This document shows, one piece after another, positions 16,689 through 26,493 of a DNA stretch of 64,000 bases. Position numbers and translations under genes: made by a program. The notes beneath the pieces were generated by a model that worked only from the letters and a program-made list of their open reading frames with translations, ran no database searches and had not been told where the DNA came from. The DNA is from Mesorhizobium jarvisii (GTDB lineage Bacteria > Pseudomonadota > Alphaproteobacteria > Rhizobiales > Rhizobiaceae): NCBI RefSeq assembly GCF_003601985.1, contig NZ_QZXA01000018.1:24298-88297 (forward strand), written 5' to 3'. Numbering within the stretch: the first letter of the stretch is position 1; every line of letters begins with the position of its first letter.

Positions 16689-17699
16689 TCAATATTGGTC
16701 TTCGTAACGCTTGGCGAGGTCTTCGATGTTTTCCGGCGGCCAGTCCGGCACTTCCATGCCGAGGTGCAGGCCCATTGCCGCCAGCACTTCCTTGATCTCG
16801 TTCAGCGACTTGCGGCCGAAGTTCGGGGTGCGCAGCATCTCGGCTTCGGTCTTCTGGATGAGATCGCCGATGTAGACGATGTTGTCGTTCTTCAGGCAGT
16901 TGGCCGAACGCACCGAAAGCTCGAGCTCGTCGACCTTCTTGAGCAGCGCCGGGTTGAAGGCGAGCTCGGTGACGGCTTCGGCGGCGACTTCCTTCTGCGG
17001 CTCGTCGAAGTTGACGAACAGGCCGAGCTGGTCCTGCAGGATGCGGGCGGCGAAAGCCACCGCGTCCTCGCCCGAGATCGAACCGTCGGTCTCGATGGTC
17101 ATGGTCAGCTTGTCATAGTCGAGAACCTGGCCCTCGCGGGTGTTCTCGACCTTGTAGGAGACCTTCTTGACCGGCGAATAGAGGCTGTCGACCGGGATCA
17201 GGCCGATCGGCGCGTCCTCGGCGCGGTTGCGCTCGGCCGGCACGTAGCCCTTGCCGGTGTCGACGGTGAATTCCATGCGGATTTCAGCGCCTTCGTCCAG
17301 CGTGCAGATGACGTGGTCGGGATTGAGGATCTCGACATCGCCAACCGTCTGGATGTCGCCGGCGAGAACCGCACCCGGTCCCTGCTTGCGCACAACCATG
17401 CGCTTGGGGCCGTCGCCTTCCATGCGGATGGCGATTTCCTTGATGTTCAAGACGATGTCGGTCACGTCCTCGCGCACACCGGCGATGGACGAGAATTCAT
17501 GCAGAACGCCGTCGATCTGCACGGCGGTCACAGCCGCACCGCGCAGCGAAGACAGAAGCACGCGGCGCAGCGCGTTGCCCAGCGTGAGGCCAAAGCCACG
17601 CTCAAGCGGCTCGGCGACCAGCGTGGTCAGCGTCTTCTTCTTCGACGAGAACTCGATCTTGTTCGGCTTGATCAGTTCCTGCCAATTTTTCTGGATCAT
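16689..17699 (-). CDS. rpoA: RNA polymerase alpha subunit
   Basis: This 336-residue protein starts [17 protein letters not shown]. The N-terminal assembly domain contains [23 protein letters not shown], and after a linker comes the C-terminal domain with [16 protein letters not shown] and [15 protein letters not shown], the surface that contacts UP elements and activators. Its dimer starts assembly of the polymerase. The start at 17699 was chosen over an upstream in-frame start because it matches the family and has GGAAGGAAAG before it. It lies between rpsK and rplQ, and rpsD is absent here, which is normal in alphaproteobacteria. Confidence 0.99.
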
Positions 17700-17803
17700 G
17701 ATGCTTTCCTTCCGTTGACCCGCCACCATCCAATCGTGGCGGGCGACCTGGAATACCGCGGAGGAACGCCCCTGTGGGCGTTCGCGCGGCGTTCGGTAAT
17801 TTC

Positions 17804-18193
17804 TTAGACGCGGCGCTTCTTGCGCGGGCGGCAGCCATTGTGCGGGATCGGCGTCACATCACGGATCGAGGTGATGGTGAAGCCGGCCGCCTGCAGGGCG
17901 CGCAGCGCCGATTCACGACCGGAGCCAGGTCCGCAGACCTCGACTTCGAGCATGCGCATGCCGTGTTCCTGGGCCTTCTTGGCGACGTCCTCGGCAGCCA
18001 TCTGGGCGGCGAACGGGGTCGACTTGCGCGAACCCTTGAAGCCCTGGGCACCGGCCGACGACCAGGCAATCGAATTGCCCTGCGCGTCGGTGATGGTGAT
18101 CATCGTGTTGTTGAAGGTCGAATTGACGTGGGCAACGCCCGACGAGATATTCTTGCGTTCGCGACGGCGAACACGTGCGGCTTCCTTGGCCAT
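17804..18193 (-). CDS. rpsK: 30S ribosomal protein S11
   Basis: This 129-residue protein carries the S11 signatures [40 protein letters not shown] and the C-terminal [18 protein letters not shown]. It binds the platform of the small subunit near the 3' end of 16S rRNA. It follows rpsM after 158 bp that contain a long inverted repeat, and it precedes rpoA. Confidence 0.99.
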
Positions 18194-18248
18194 GGTATTC
18201 CTTTCAGTTGATCTCTACACCGCCGTAATGCCAGCGGCTCCACCTTCG

Positions 18249-18344
18249 TAAGGGAGTGGGGGAATAGGGCAGTAAGGGAGTAGGGAGAAATGCGACCCGA
18301 CTGGCGGGCATTCCCTACTGCCTTACTCCCCTACTCCCTTATTC
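18249..18344. repeat. Long imperfect inverted repeat between rpsM and rpsK
   Basis: The left arm (18249-18293) begins TAAGGGAGTGGGGGAATAGG. The right arm (18308-18344), read as its complement, gives nearly the same sequence: TAAGGGAGTAGGGGAGTAAGG and onwards to GGGAATGC. The two differ by three substitutions, a small gap and an extra 8-bp AGGGAGTA copy in the left arm. The element would fold into a hairpin of more than 35 bp in the rpsM-rpsK message. It is built from repeated AGGGAGTA-like words, which suggests a dispersed intergenic repeat family. Confidence 0.8.
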
Positions 18345-18351
18345 ACCCAAA

Positions 18352-18720
18352 TTACTTCTTCTTGCCGGCGATCGACTTGGCCGGGCCCTTGCGGGTGCGT
18401 GCATTGGTGTGCGTGCGCTGGCCGCGGACCGGCAGCGAGCGACGGTGACGCAGGCCGCGGTAGCAGCCGAGGTCCATGAGACGCTTGATGTTCATCGACA
18501 CTTCGCGACGCAGGTCGCCTTCGACCTGGTAGTCACGGTCGATGGTCTCGCGGATCTGCAAGACTTCCGCGTCGGTCAGCTGGTTGACGCGGCGCTCGGC
18601 CGGGATGCCGACCTTGTCGACGATCTCCTGGGCGAACTTCTTGCCAATGCCGTGAATGTACTGAAGCGCGATGACGACGCGCTTGTTGGTCGGAATGTTG
18701 ACGCCGGCTATACGAGCCAT
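18352..18720 (-). CDS. rpsM: 30S ribosomal protein S13
   Basis: This 122-residue protein starts MARIAGVNIPTNKRVVIALQ and includes YIHGIGKKFAQEI, GCYRGLRHRRSLPVRGQRT and a basic tail NARTRKGPAKSIAGKKK. It forms part of the small-subunit head and contacts the P-site tRNA and bridges B1a/b. A longer frame adds ten residues upstream without family support. It starts the rpsM-rpsK-rpoA-rplQ group downstream of adk; the 218 bp between adk and rpsM (18721-18938) show no further gene. Confidence 0.99.
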   Translation of the reverse strand: MARIAGVNIPTNKRVVIALQYIHGIGKKFAQEIVDKVGIPAERRVNQLTDAEVLQIRETIDRDYQVEGDLRREVSMNIKRLMDLGCYRGLRHRRSLPVRGQRTHTNARTRKGPAKSIAGKKK

Positions 18721-18938
18721 GTTCTTTCCTTCTCCATGTGGGCCGGCCAACCTTTAAAACAAGGTAGTCCCGGCGCTGTCAAAGTTGCCCCGCGTCCGGT
18801 GGAGGCCGGCCCTTGCGGGAGTTTCCAGTTCAAAGCGACTGCCTTGCCCTTGCGGACAAGCAAAGTTCGCACCTGATAGGAAGACGGGCCGCCATACCGC
18901 AGCGAGCCGCTCCCGTCAAGCCTAATCTTTAGATTCCG

Positions 18939-19531
18939 TTACCGCGCCTTGGCGGCGGCCGCGAGCACGGCTTCGATCTCGGCGGTCACCGCGTCGATGC
19001 TGGCCATGCCGTCGACCGTCTTAAGCTTGCCCTTGGCGTAATAATAGCCGGTCAGCGGAGCGGTCTTCTTGTAGTACTCGCGCAGGCGCTCCTCGAACAC
19101 CGCCGGATTGTCGTCCTTGCGCACCGGCTGCCCGGCGGCCTTGGCGTCCTCGGCGCGCTTGACGATGCGGCCGACCAGGGCCCTGTCGTCGACGACCAGT
19201 TCGATGACCGTGTCGAGGCCGATGCCACGCTCAGAAAGCATCGATTCAACCGCATCGGCCTGCACCAGTGTGCGCGGGTAGCCGTCGAGGATGAATCCCT
19301 TGGCGCAGTCGGCTTGGTCGATCCGCTCGGCGACGATGGCATTGACGATGGCGTCGGACACCAGTTCACCGGCATCCATCACCGCCTTGGCACGCTTGCC
19401 GACTTCGGAACCGGCCTGAACGGCGGCACGCAGCATGTCTCCCGTCGAGAGTTGGGGTATGCCGTGTTTTTCTACCAGTCTTTGTGCTTGTGTCCCCTTG
19501 CCCGCCCCTGGCGGCCCAAGCAAAATCAACC

Positions 19532-19535
<4 letters not shown>
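18939..19535 (-). CDS. adk: Adenylate kinase, short-LID type
   Basis: This 198-residue enzyme catalyses ATP + AMP = 2 ADP. It starts MRLILLGPPGAGKGTQAQRL with the P-loop GPPGAGKGT at residues 7-15, followed by STGDMLRAAV (AMP site) and GFILDGYPRT. The LID is short and has no zinc-binding cysteines, as in many alphaproteobacteria, which explains the length compared with 214 in E. coli. The start overlaps the secY stop by four bases (ATGA), so translation is probably coupled. The secY-adk-rpsM order is standard. Confidence 0.98.
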
Positions 19536-20872
<1,337 letters not shown>

Positions 20873-20967
20873 GCCTGATTCTCCGCTTGGTAACGCTTGA
20901 TGGCCCGTGAGGTCAGGCGGTGCGTTTCACCGAAGCTCACGAGATAAGCTCCGGGCTCTAAACATGC

Positions 20968-20993
20968 AAGCGGCCGCGTTGACGCGGCCGCTT
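20968..20993. repeat. 11-bp perfect palindromic hairpin between rplO and secY
   Basis: AAGCGGCCGCG (20968-20978) pairs with CGCGGCCGCTT (20983-20993) around a TTGA loop. It lies in the 193-bp gap between rplO and secY and would form a very stable hairpin in the message. No T run follows on either strand, so it looks like a processing or partial attenuation structure more than a terminator. Confidence 0.65.
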
Positions 20994-21066
20994 AATTGAG
21001 CAGATCAAAGCGCAATCGTGAGCAAAAACGGGATCCCACTCTTGCCGATCGCGCTTCAAATTGCCG

Positions 21067-21540
21067 TTACTCGGCAGCTGCCTTTTCCGGCAACTTGACC
21101 GAGCCGCCGGCCTTTTCGATCTTCTCGATCGCCGCCTTGGAAGCACCGGCGACGTCGAAGGCAAGCTTGGCCTTGAGTTCGCCATCGGACAGCACGCGCA
21201 CGCCATCCTTGACGCGGCGGATGACGCCGGCGGCGACGAGCGCCTCGGCCGTCACGGTTGCCTTGGCGTCGAGCTTCTTGGCATCGACGGCTTCCTGGAT
21301 GCGGGCCAGCGACACGACGACGAAGCTCTTGGCGAAGATGTTGTTGAAGCCACGCTTCGGCAGGCGCCGGTAGAGCGGCATCTGGCCACCCTCGAAGCCG
21401 TTGATGGCGACGCCGGAGCGCGCCTTCTGACCCTTGACGCCGCGACCGGCGGTCTTGCCCGAGCCGGAACCGATGCCGCGGCCGAGACGCTTCTTGGAAT
21501 GCGTCGCGCCGTCCTTGTCACGCAGATCGTTGAGTTTCAT
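21067..21540 (-). CDS. rplO: 50S ribosomal protein L15
   Basis: This 157-residue protein starts MKLNDLRDKDGATHSKKRLG and has the glycine-rich RGIGSGSGKTAGRGVKGQKAR extension and the GFEGGQMPLYRRLPKRGF motif that thread into 23S rRNA. The C-terminal globular part is typical. It is in the spc operon, 22 bp after rpmD. Confidence 0.98.
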   Translation of the reverse strand: MKLNDLRDKDGATHSKKRLGRGIGSGSGKTAGRGVKGQKARSGVAINGFEGGQMPLYRRLPKRGFNNIFAKSFVVVSLARIQEAVDAKKLDAKATVTAEALVAAGVIRRVKDGVRVLSDGELKAKLAFDVAGASKAAIEKIEKAGGSVKLPEKAAAE

Positions 21541-21562
21541 CTGAGTTCTCCTGCGCTTTGGC

Positions 21563-21760
21563 TCAGCCCTCGTCCACGACGCGGACGAGATGCTGAACGG
21601 CGGCGATCATGCCGCGCACGGAAGGCGTATCTTCCAGGGTGCGCTGCTTGTGCATCTTGTTGAGGCCGAGGCCGACCAGCGTCGCGCGCTGTTCCTTCGG
21701 GCGGCGGATCGGCGAACCGATCTGCTCAACGGTGATGGTCTTGGTTGCTTTCTTGGCCAT
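21563..21760 (-). CDS. rpmD: 50S ribosomal protein L30
   Basis: This 65-residue protein reads MAKKATKTITVEQIGSPIRR and then KEQRATLVGLGLNKMHKQRTLED, the standard L30 fold. The ATG at 21760 is preferred to a TTG two codons upstream. It lies between rpsE and rplO as in most bacteria. Confidence 0.97.
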   Translation of the reverse strand: MAKKATKTITVEQIGSPIRRPKEQRATLVGLGLNKMHKQRTLEDTPSVRGMIAAVQHLVRVVDEG

Positions 21761-21784
21761 GGTCAAAATCCCTGGTCAGATCGA

Positions 21785-22348
21785 CTATTCTTCAGCCGCA
21801 ACGGCGGTGCCGCGGCGGGCCTGAAGGGTCGAATACTTGATGCCGCGAGCGGCAGCCACATCCTTGGGATGCATCTGGCTCTTCAGCGCGTCGAACGTGG
21901 CGCGAACCATGTTGTAAGGGTTCGACGAACCCATCGACTTGGCGACCACGTCATGCATGCCGAGCGTCTCGAAAACGGCGCGCATCGGGCCGCCGGCGAT
22001 GATGCCGGTACCCTGCTTGGCGGCGCGCAGCAGAACGCGTCCGGCGCCCCAGCGTCCCTCGACGTCGTGATGCAGCGTACGGCCCGAGCGCAGCGGCACG
22101 AAGATCATGTCGCGCTTGGCCGATTCAGTTGCCTTGCGGATGGCTTCCGGCACTTCGCGTGCCTTGCCATGACCGAAGCCGACGCGGCCCTTCTGGTCGC
22201 CGACGACGACGAGTGCGGCGAAGCCGAAGCGACGGCCACCCTTGACGACCTTGGCGACGCGATTGATGTGGACCAGCTTGTCCACCATGCCGTCGTCGCG
22301 CTCTTCGCGCTCACGCTCGCGGCCGCCTTCCCTACGTTCCTGTGCCAT
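21785..22348 (-). CDS. rpsE: 30S ribosomal protein S5
   Basis: This 187-residue protein has a charged N-terminus (MAQERREGGREREREERDD), then VHINRVAKVVKGGRRFGFAALVVVGD, the double-stranded RNA-binding motif and the spectinomycin-contact loop, and VRATFDALKSQMHPKDVAAARG near the C-terminus. S5 helps translational accuracy. The start at 22348 has AAGGAACAGGAT before it; a longer frame adds ten residues. Confidence 0.98.
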   Translation of the reverse strand: MAQERREGGREREREERDDGMVDKLVHINRVAKVVKGGRRFGFAALVVVGDQKGRVGFGHGKAREVPEAIRKATESAKRDMIFVPLRSGRTLHHDVEGRWGAGRVLLRAAKQGTGIIAGGPMRAVFETLGMHDVVAKSMGSSNPYNMVRATFDALKSQMHPKDVAAARGIKYSTLQARRGTAVAAEE

Positions 22349-22424
22349 ATCCTGTTCCTTGTTTTTTTCCGGAAGCACGGTTGATGATACGATCCGGCGC
22401 CTCTGTGGGTCACCGGGGGCGAAA

Positions 22425-22784
22425 TTAGAAGCTCAGACCGCCTTCGCGGGCAGCTTCAGCCAGCGCCTTGACGCGGCCGTGATAGATGTACGGGCCACGG
22501 TCGAAGACGACTTCCTTGACGCCGGCCTTGGTGGCGCGCTCGGCGATCAGCTTGCCGATCGCGGCGGCGGCGGCCGTGTCGGCGCCGGTCTTGAGCGAAC
22601 CCTTGAGGTCCTTCTCGAGCGTCGAAGCGGCAGCGATGGTGTGGCCCTTGGCGTCGTCGATCACCTGGACATAGATGTTCTTCGAGGTGCGGTGAACCGA
22701 CAGGCGCGGACGCTCGCCGGCGACCTTCCTGATCTGGCGGCGAACGCGCTGCGCACGGCGCTGCGTGGATTCCTTGGTACCCAT
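22425..22784 (-). CDS. rplR: 50S ribosomal protein L18
   Basis: This 119-residue protein contains RAQRVRRQIRKVAGERPRLS, VHRTSKNIYVQVIDD and the C-terminal FDRGPYIYHGRVKALAEAAREGGL, the 5S rRNA-binding protein L18. The ATG at 22784 (MGTKES) is the family-like start; an upstream ATG adds seven residues. It lies between rplF and rpsE. Confidence 0.98.
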   Translation of the reverse strand: MGTKESTQRRAQRVRRQIRKVAGERPRLSVHRTSKNIYVQVIDDAKGHTIAAASTLEKDLKGSLKTGADTAAAAAIGKLIAERATKAGVKEVVFDRGPYIYHGRVKALAEAAREGGLSF

Positions 22785-22870
22785 GATGGTCTTCCTTGCC
22801 TTCAAAAATCGGGGGCCGCCATATGCGGTAGGCGAAGCGCCTCCCGCGACCGCTCCCCGCGGCGTTACAC

Positions 22871-23404
22871 TTACTTCTTCTTGCCTTCCTTGCGGACGAT
22901 CTTCTCGCCAGCGTAGCGGACGCCCTTGCCCTTGTAGGGCTCCGGACCGCGATATTCGCGGATCTCGGCGGCGACCTGGCCGACCTGCTGCTTGTCGATG
23001 CCGGTCACGGTGATTTCCGTCGGCTTCGGCACAGCGATGGTGACACCGGCCGGCGTCTCATAGACGACGTCATGGCTGAAGCCAAGAGCCAGCTGCAGGT
23101 TCTTGCCCTGCATGGCGGCGCGATAGCCGACGCCGGTGATCTCGAGCTTCTTCTCGAAGCCGTCCTTGACGCCCTGCAGAATGTTGACGATCTGCGTGCG
23201 CGACATGCCCCACTTGGAGCGGGCGGTCTTGGTCTGGTCGCGCGGCTGGACAGCGATCTCGCTGCCTTCCATCTTGACCAGGACTTCGTCGTTCACCACG
23301 AACTTCAGCTCGCCCTTGGGGCCCTTCGCCGTCACGGTCTGGCCGTTGACGGTCGCGGTCACGCCCTGAGGCAGCGAAACGGGTTTCTTTCCAATACGAG
23401 ACAT
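22871..23404 (-). CDS. rplF: 50S ribosomal protein L6
   Basis: This 177-residue protein starts MSRIGKKPVSLPQGVTATVN and carries two L6 repeats; the second contains the signature PEPYKGKGVRYAGEKIVRKEGKKK at the C-terminus, which contacts 23S rRNA near the GTPase centre. It stands between rpsH and rplR. Confidence 0.99.
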   Translation of the reverse strand: MSRIGKKPVSLPQGVTATVNGQTVTAKGPKGELKFVVNDEVLVKMEGSEIAVQPRDQTKTARSKWGMSRTQIVNILQGVKDGFEKKLEITGVGYRAAMQGKNLQLALGFSHDVVYETPAGVTIAVPKPTEITVTGIDKQQVGQVAAEIREYRGPEPYKGKGVRYAGEKIVRKEGKKK

Positions 23405-23492
23405 TTTGTTGTCCTCGTCACTTCTCTTGTTTCAGGTCTCTGTCTTCGGAACGATCCGAAGACCGGATTCCAATTTGCGGTCAGCTGCCAGA

Positions 23493-23891
23493 TCAGAAGA
23501 TCTGGCAGAGGATCTCGCCGCCGACGTTCTGTTCGCGGGCTTCGTGATCGGCCATCACGCCCTTCGGCGTCGAAAGGATGGCGATGCCGAGGCCGTTGGC
23601 GACGTGCGGGATCGACTTGGCCGAGACGTAAACGCGGCGGCCCGGCTTCGAGACGCGGGCGATTTCGCGCACGACCGGCGCACCGTCGAAATACTTCAGC
23701 TCGATTTCGATCTCGGACTTACCGTTGTCGAAGTCGGTCTGGCTGTAGTCGCGGATATAGCCTTCAGCCTTCAGCACGTCGAGGACGCGGGTGCGCAGAC
23801 GCGAGGCCGGCGTCGAGACACTCGACTTCTTGCGGCCGTAGGCGTTGCGGATGCGGGTCAGCATATCGCCGAGAGGATCGCTCAATGACAT
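23493..23891 (-). CDS. rpsH: 30S ribosomal protein S8
   Basis: This 132-residue protein starts MSLSDPLGDMLTRIRNAYGR and ends with SIPHVANGLGIAILSTPKGVMADHEAREQNVGGEILCQIF, the RNA-binding C-terminal part of S8. In enterobacteria S8 represses the spc operon by binding the rplE leader; whether this holds here cannot be judged. Confidence 0.99.
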   Translation of the reverse strand: MSLSDPLGDMLTRIRNAYGRKKSSVSTPASRLRTRVLDVLKAEGYIRDYSQTDFDNGKSEIEIELKYFDGAPVVREIARVSKPGRRVYVSAKSIPHVANGLGIAILSTPKGVMADHEAREQNVGGEILCQIF

Positions 23892-23903
23892 GTTATGTCC
23901 TCC

Positions 23904-24209
23904 TTACCAGCTCGACTTGACCAGGCCCGGGATCTGGCCGTTGTTGCCGAGATCACGAAGCGCGATGCGCGATACTTTGAGCTTGCGATAGTAGGCACGC
24001 GGACGGCCGGTGACTTCGCAGCGGTTGCGGATGCGGATCTTGGCCGAGTTGCGCGGCAGGGCAGCAAGCTTGAGCTGAGCGCGGAAGCGCTCTTCCATCG
24101 GCTTGGACTGATCCATGATGATCGCCTTCAGGGCAGCGCGCTTGGGACCGTACTGGTCGGCAAGCTTGCGGCGCCTGTTGTTCTTCTCGACTGAGCTGGT
24201 CTTTGCCAT
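23904..24209 (-). CDS. rpsN: 30S ribosomal protein S14, zinc-free type
   Basis: This 101-residue protein starts MAKTSSVEKNNRRRKLADQY and has RCEVTGRPRAYYRKLKVSRI near the C-terminus. It has a single cysteine and so lacks the CxxC...CxxC zinc site; it is the long C-minus form of S14. It lies between rplE and rpsH. Confidence 0.99.
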   Translation of the reverse strand: MAKTSSVEKNNRRRKLADQYGPKRAALKAIIMDQSKPMEERFRAQLKLAALPRNSAKIRIRNRCEVTGRPRAYYRKLKVSRIALRDLGNNGQIPGLVKSSW

Positions 24210-24236
24210 TTCAGATTTTTCCTTTTCTCGCTGCCG

Positions 24237-24815
24237 TTACTGGCGGAAGGGGAAGTTGAAAGCCTTGAGCAATGCCCGGGCTTCGTCGTCCGTCTTCGCA
24301 GTCGTACAAACGATGACGTCCATGCCCCAGATCTGATCAACCTTGTCGTAGTTGATCTCCGGGAACACGATATGCTCCTTGATGCCCATGGCGTAGTTGC
24401 CACGGCCATCGAAGCTCTTGGGGTTCAGTCCGCGGAAGTCGCGGACGCGCGGCAGCGCGATGTTCACGAGGCGGTCGAGGAACTCGTACATGCGTTCCTT
24501 GCGCAGCGTGACCTTGGCGCCGATCGGCATGTTCTCGCGGACCTTGAAGCCGGCGATCGAATTGCGGGCGCGGGTGACGACGGCCTTCTGGCCGGCGATC
24601 AGCGCCAGGTCTTCGGCCGCAACCGAAGGCTTCTTCGAATCGGCGGTCGCTTCGCCGACACCCATGTTCAGCACGATCTTGTCGAGGCGCGGAACCTGCA
24701 TGTCGTTGTCGTAGCCGAACTGCTCCTGCAGCGCCTTGCGGATGGTCTCGTTGTAGACCTGCTTCAGACGCGGCGTGTTGGTGGCAGTCGCCTGCTTGCT
24801 TTGAGCCTTAGCCAT
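24237..24815 (-). CDS. rplE: 50S ribosomal protein L5
   Basis: This 192-residue protein includes YNDMQVPRLDKIVLNMGVGEA-type sequence near residue 35, then PIGAKVTLRKERMYEFLDRL and RDFRGLNPKSFDGRGNYAMG, the standard L5 motifs for 5S rRNA and P-site tRNA contact. The start at 24815 lies within the last codons of rplX (8-base overlap), which suggests coupling. A much longer frame upstream is not credible. Confidence 0.98.
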   Translation of the reverse strand: MAKAQSKQATATNTPRLKQVYNETIRKALQEQFGYDNDMQVPRLDKIVLNMGVGEATADSKKPSVAAEDLALIAGQKAVVTRARNSIAGFKVRENMPIGAKVTLRKERMYEFLDRLVNIALPRVRDFRGLNPKSFDGRGNYAMGIKEHIVFPEINYDKVDQIWGMDVIVCTTAKTDDEARALLKAFNFPFRQ

Positions 24816-25122
24816 TGATGACTTCTCCCGAGCGCTTGGCGACGCGCACCTTCTTGCCGTCCTTCTGGAAGATGAAACCGACGCGGGTCGGCTTGCCATC
24901 CTTGGGGTCGGCCAGCGCGATGTTCGACAGCTGGATCGGCGCTTCCTTGGTAATGATCCCGCCCTCTTGGGACTGGGTCTGCTTCTGGTGACGACGGATC
25001 ATGTTGACGCCGCGCACCAGCGCGGTGTCATCCTTCGGCTGAACCGAGAGGACTTCGCCCGAACGGCCCTTGTCCTTGCCGGCCAGCACGACGACCTTGT
25101 CGCCTTTTCTAATCTTTTGCAT
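24808..25122 (-). CDS. rplX: 50S ribosomal protein L24
   Basis: This 104-residue protein starts MQKIRKGDKVVVLAGKDKGR, a KOW motif, with MIRRHQKQTQSQEGGIITKE in the middle and KDGKKVRVAKRSGEVING at the end. It is an early assembly protein of the large subunit. It overlaps rplE by 8 bases. Confidence 0.99.
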   Translation of the reverse strand: MQKIRKGDKVVVLAGKDKGRSGEVLSVQPKDDTALVRGVNMIRRHQKQTQSQEGGIITKEAPIQLSNIALADPKDGKPTRVGFIFQKDGKKVRVAKRSGEVING

Positions 25123-25134
25123 TGGTCCGGCTCC

Positions 25135-25503
25135 TTACAGCACTTCAGGCGCGAGCGAGATGATCTTCATGTGGTTCTTGGCGCGGAGTTCGCGCGGAAC
25201 CGGTCCGAAGATACGCGTGCCGATCGGCTCTTTCTTGTTGTCGACGAGAACGGCCGCGTTCTTGTCGAAACGGATCACGCTGCCGTCCGGGCGGCGGATG
25301 TCCTTGGCCGTGCGAACCACGACCGCCTTCATCACATCGCCCTTCTTAACGCGGCCGCGCGGAATGGCTTCCTTGATGGACACCACGATGATGTCGCCCA
25401 CGGAAGCGTATTTCCGCTTCGAGCCGCCCAGCACCTTGATGCACATGACACGACGCGCGCCGGAATTATCCGCCACGTCGAGGTTTGTTTGCATCTGAAT
25501 CAT
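25135..25503 (-). CDS. rplN: 50S ribosomal protein L14
   Basis: This 122-residue protein starts MIQMQTNLDVADNSGARRVM and has VVRTAKDIRRPDGSVIRFDK and GTRIFGPVPRELRAKNHMKI, all standard L14 motifs. It helps form intersubunit bridge B8. It follows rpsQ by 84 bp and precedes rplX by 12 bp. Confidence 0.99.
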   Translation of the reverse strand: MIQMQTNLDVADNSGARRVMCIKVLGGSKRKYASVGDIIVVSIKEAIPRGRVKKGDVMKAVVVRTAKDIRRPDGSVIRFDKNAAVLVDNKKEPIGTRIFGPVPRELRAKNHMKIISLAPEVL

Positions 25504-25587
25504 GACTGGCCGCCTTCTTCTTTTCTAACGGGACGGGCTCGAAGCCCCTCCCCGGTCTGTCCAAAATTCGTTGTTTACGCCCGGAGG

Positions 25588-25827
25588 TCAGGCTTGGTCC
25601 GAAGACACGACGATCCAGCGCTTGTCCTTGGAAATCGGCTTCGATTCCTGGATGAACACCTGATCGCCAACCTTGTGGGCGTTGTTCTCGTCGTGCGCCT
25701 TGTACTTCTTGGTCATGCGCACGGTCTTCTTCATCACGGGATGCGTGAAGCGCCGTTCGACCTTGACGACAACCGTCTTCTCGTTCTTGTCGCTGACGAC
25801 GGTGCCCTGCAGAATGCGCTTTGGCAT
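25588..25827 (-). CDS. rpsQ: 30S ribosomal protein S17
   Basis: This 79-residue OB-fold protein starts MPKRILQGTVVSDKNEKTVVV and contains RRFTHPVMKKTVRMTKKYKAHD, the S17 signature. It binds 16S rRNA early in assembly. It closes the rplP-rpmC-rpsQ trio. Confidence 0.99.
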   Translation of the reverse strand: MPKRILQGTVVSDKNEKTVVVKVERRFTHPVMKKTVRMTKKYKAHDENNAHKVGDQVFIQESKPISKDKRWIVVSSDQA

Positions 25828-25838
25828 GGTTTTCGTCC

Positions 25839-26039
25839 TTAAGCCTTCTTGGCCGCGGACTTTTCCGCAGCGATGGTCTTGATACGCGCAATGTCCTTAC
25901 GGACCTGCCTCACGCGCGCGGTCTTCTCGAGCTGGCCGGTGGCCTTCTGGAAGCGCAGGTTGAACTGCTCCTTCTTCAGGCTGGCCAAATCGTCGGTCAG
26001 CTGGTCCTGGGTCTTGGTCCGGATGTCTTCGGCTTTCAT
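25839..26039 (-). CDS. rpmC: 50S ribosomal protein L29
   Basis: This 66-residue two-helix protein starts MKAEDIRTKTQDQLTDDLAS and contains LKKEQFNLRFQKATGQLEKT. It sits at the peptide exit. The ATG at 26039 is used; the longer upstream frame is not supported. It is 13 bp after rplP. Confidence 0.98.
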   Translation of the reverse strand: MKAEDIRTKTQDQLTDDLASLKKEQFNLRFQKATGQLEKTARVRQVRKDIARIKTIAAEKSAAKKA

Positions 26040-26052
26040 GATCAGCCCGTCC

Positions 26053-26466
26053 TTATTCTGCGATGCGCTGTACGAAGCGCGTCCTGACCGAGAGCTTGGC
26101 CGCGCCGAGACGCAGCGCCTCACGGGCGGTTTCTTCACTGACGCCGTCGATCTCGAACATGATGCGGCCCGGCTTGACGCGCGCCGCCCAGTAGTCGACG
26201 GCACCCTTGCCCTTGCCCATGCGGACTTCGGTCGGCTTCGACGTGACCGGCAGATCCGGGAAAATGCGGATCCAGACGCGGCCAGCACGCTTCATTTCAC
26301 GAGTGATCGCGCGGCGGGCCGCCTCGATCTCACGCGCGGTGACGCGGTTCGGCTCAAGCGCCTTCAGCCCGAAACCACCGAAATCCAGGTTGGTGCCGCC
26401 CTTTGCGGTACCATGGATACGGCCCTTGAACTGCTTGCGGAACTTTGTGCGCTTTGGCTGCAGCAT
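26053..26466 (-). CDS. rplP: 50S ribosomal protein L16
   Basis: This 137-residue protein starts MLQPKRTKFRKQFKGRIHGT and has the RVWIRIFPDLPVTSKPTEVRMGKGKG-type block (about 78-103), which lies by the A-site tRNA elbow. It lies between rpsC and rpmC in the S10 operon. Confidence 0.99.
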   Translation of the reverse strand: MLQPKRTKFRKQFKGRIHGTAKGGTNLDFGGFGLKALEPNRVTAREIEAARRAITREMKRAGRVWIRIFPDLPVTSKPTEVRMGKGKGAVDYWAARVKPGRIMFEIDGVSEETAREALRLGAAKLSVRTRFVQRIAE

Positions 26467-26493
26467 CGTTCTAACTCCAAATTCCTAAATGTC

